Positions 12,200 to 13,931 of a DNA stretch of 13,931 nucleotides are shown one piece after another. The notes under the pieces are model-generated. The model saw only the letters and a list, made by a program, of their open reading frames with translations, ran no database searches and was not told the DNA's origin. Positions within the stretch are counted from its first letter, which is position 1, and every line of letters starts with the position of its first letter. Location of the stretch: contig JAUVKG010000027.1 in NCBI GenBank assembly GCA_030596365.1, forward strand, positions 1-13,931, written 5' to 3'. The DNA is from Chlamydiota bacterium (GTDB lineage Bacteria; Auribacterota; UBA3054; B51-G9). The position numbers and the translations under genes were made by a program.

Positions 12200-13931
12200 T
12201 TATTCCTTTTTCAAATAATACCCCGGCGTATCCGAAATCCTCCGGGCGCTAATGTAAATCCAAAATCCCAAATTCAAAATCCAAAATAAATTGGGTTCCG
12301 GCACCCCTACACCAATAACGGAAAAAGAATAAGGATTGTTAAAATCATCAGAATTTGTTAATTGTACCTGACCGGTAATAATTCCCACCCCTTCCGGCGC
12401 GAATTCCAACTTAAGCTCAGTTGAAGAACCAACCTGAATAATTGAAGCGGGATATTCTACAATAGAAAATGAAGAGGTTCCTGAAATTATCGAAACAGTA
12501 TCAATTGATAAATTTGTAGTGCCCGAATTCTCAATAACAAAAAGATTCGTGATTGCTTCAATTATAATATTAGCTTCTCCAAAATCGGTGTTGTTTAAAA
12601 ATGAAGGATTATTTTCACCATTAGCAATAATTTGGTCGTTTCCTTTTACAAGAGTTCCTGGCTTATATACCATAAAATCAATTGATACTTCAATAGAATC
12701 TTTGGTTGGATCATTGTGCATTAAAGAAACTTTTGCGGTATACAATCCACCCGTTAAATTATCGGAATTACAGGTGAAATTAAATACATTAGATCCTTCA
12801 GGCAAAATTATCGCTTCCTTCGGCGTGTAATTAAGCCAGGTGTTCTCAATAGCCGGGCGAATGGCTACAGCGAGTTCATTAGTTACAAAGGGACTGTTGT
12901 AAGCTATTCGAACAGAATGTTCAGGAGGGTTATATCCTGATTGAGGTCCGCCCTGAATACCGACGGTTGCGGAATCAACGATTCCGTTCATATTATTATA
13001 TTGGAAAATAACCTCGCCGTTTTTTCTTAAAATAGTTTGAAAAGTTTCTGTGGTGTTCGTATCTTTTCGCGGGACGTCTATCCAGGAAACTATCAATTGA
13101 TTTGCTTCGGCATAATAATATATAGATCCTCCGGCAGATGGGTCGAGATCATCCCAGAAAGGAGCGATGAATTGAGCCGGGGCGTAAGTAGGGCCGCAAG
13201 GTAGTTGTTTGTTTATTCTATAAATATTTTTATCGTTTAACCCTATTCCTCCATTTGCACCTATAACAAATTCAGAAAAATTATCACCATAAAACGGGAA
13301 GTTGAATCCAAAAGAAATTAACGGCGTTTTATCATTGTCACCCAAAATTACTGATGTTCCTATAGAAGAAATATCACGCCATAAATATGGAGGTCCATTG
13401 CTGCTGCCACTGTCTGCCCATGAATAATTAGTAGAACCGGAAGAAATATCGTCAAACAAACTCACTATCAGAGTACTTATTCCGGAATTGCTAGCAATAA
13501 TCGATTTAGAAACATTACCGGTTTCTACGATTTCAAATGATAGATTTGTTGGATTGACATGAATAACCGGCAGATACTCAACGAGTATATCGAAATAATT
13601 TGTCCAAACTTTATCCTCATTAAGAATAATAAGTTGTAATGTCTCACTTCCGGCAGGACAATTTGTCGCTATCTCTATAGAATAAGGAGCTGCTCCGATT
13701 GAACCTGTACCTTCATAAACTCTTCCGTAAAATATCTCAGAAGGAGGATTTACTGTCACAAACGCGCTTGCGGTTGATAATGTCGCGGTAACATTGTTAG
13801 CATCCAACCCGCCCGGGTTAATTATCATCACGTCGATTCCGACTGTTTCTCCCGGAGAAATATGTTCATCATCGTTATCATCACTATTTATTATATATGA
13901 CTCATAAGCAAGATCAACTATTTTAGGCGCT
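12200..13931 (-). CDS. Multidomain PEP-CTERM surface protein (C-terminal part, 5' end outside the window)
   Basis: The frame is open to the right edge (576 codons visible), so the in-frame GTG at 13831 is internal. Order from the edge: a CARDB-like domain (SDDNDDEHISPGETVGIDV, then NPGGLDANNVTATLSTA), common after protease domains. An Ig-like stretch follows (IHVNPTNLSFEIVETGNVSK). Then a nidogen-like domain at roughly 13440-12860 (ISFGFNFPFYGDNFSEFVIG, FIAPFWDDLDP, SATVGIQGG). Next is a second Ig-like stretch, then a choice-of-anchor-D type domain (about 12660-12310: NTDFGEANIIIE, LKLEFAPEGVG). The end is VPEP, a hydrophobic segment and Arg-Arg, plus 12 extra residues. The membrane segment is encoded by heptamer repeats. 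Function depends on the missing N-terminus; a secreted peptidase is one possibility. Neighbour of another PEP-CTERM gene on the same strand, which has its own promoter. Confidence 0.82.
   Translation of the reverse strand, partial: APKIVDLAYESYIINSDDNDDEHISPGETVGIDVMIINPGGLDANNVTATLSTASAFVTVNPPSEIFYGRVYEGTGSIGAAPYSIEIATNCPAGSETLQLIILNEDKVWTNYFDILVEYLPVIHVNPTNLSFEIVETGNVSKSIIASNSGISTLIVSLFDDISSGSTNYSWADSGSSNGPPYLWRDISSIGTSVILGDNDKTPLISFGFNFPFYGDNFSEFVIGANGGIGLNDKNIYRINKQLPCGPTYAPAQFIAPFWDDLDPSAGGSIYYYAEANQLIVSWIDVPRKDTNTTETFQTILRKNGEVIFQYNNMNGIVDSATVGIQGGPQSGYNPPEHSVRIAYNSPFVTNELAVAIRPAIENTWLNYTPKEAIILPEGSNVFNFTCNSDNLTGGLYTAKVSLMHNDPTKDSIEVSIDFMVYKPGTLVKGNDQIIANGENNPSFLNNTDFGEANIIIEAITNLFVIENSGTTNLSIDTVSIISGTSSFSIVEYPASIIQVGSSTELKLEFAPEGVGIITGQVQLTNSDDFNNPYSFSVIGVGVPEPNLFWILNLGFWIYISARRISDTPGYYLKKE
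12256..12290. repeat. Heptamer words coding the PEP-CTERM membrane segment
   Basis: On the minus strand the tract reads TTTTGGA, TTTTGAA, TTTGGGA, TTTTGGA, TTTACAT. In the gene's frame it gives LFWILNLGFWIYI, the hydrophobic part of the sorting signal between VPEP and Arg-Arg. Confidence 0.8.

Noticed and set aside
13829..13831. GTG at 13831 as start of the last protein
   Set aside because: The frame stays open to the window edge with a domain (SPGETVGIDV) continuing through it, so this codon is internal.

Overview
The window is AT-rich and looks chromosomal, from a Gram-negative bacterium of the PVC type; Lentisphaerota or Kiritimatiellota is my best guess. This is inference from three things. 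Two large secreted proteins end in VPEP, a hydrophobic stretch and an Arg-Arg cluster, which is the PEP-CTERM/exosortase sorting signal. A lipoprotein and MurB point to a diderm wall. The threonine pathway appears to use an apgM-type protein beside thrC. No 16S or other taxonomic marker is present.

Layout: 1-1447 (minus) holds two tandem copies of a periplasmic sugar-binding protein of the rhamnose/AI-2 type, the second cut by the window edge. 1471-1725 is a patchwork of 7-, 8- and 9-base word repeats. 1705-3194 (minus) is a BrnT-like toxin, a ribbon-helix-helix antitoxin and murB, overlapping and apparently sharing one consensus promoter with a palindromic operator. 3195-3489 is repeat-filled spacer. 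3490-6109 (minus) is thrC followed by an apgM-family protein, probably the homoserine kinase substitute, behind a recognisable promoter. 6110-6586 is a divergent intergenic region with a MITE-like element of about 195 bp and the tgt promoter. 6587-8410 (plus) is tgt and smpB, separated by nested inverted repeats. 8567-9079 (minus) is a Lys/Ser-rich lipoprotein. 9080-9510 is repeat-rich spacer. 9511-12111 (minus) is an 866-residue PEP-CTERM protein with four BACON-like repeats and a strong promoter. 12200 to the window end (minus) is the C-terminal part of a second multidomain PEP-CTERM protein.

The housekeeping genes are ordinary. The unusual signal is the intergenic DNA. Nearly every gap carries degenerate tandem 'words' of 7-10 bases, or longer dispersed repeats built from them, often starting at or within a few bases of a stop codon. 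In four places the words run into reading frames: the murB C-terminus, the thrC C-terminus, the apgM N-terminus, and the membrane segment of the PEP-CTERM signal of the last protein. The other points of interest are the toxin-antitoxin promoter/operator with a probably leaderless toxin mRNA, and a MITE whose two ends keep the same hairpin with different bases.
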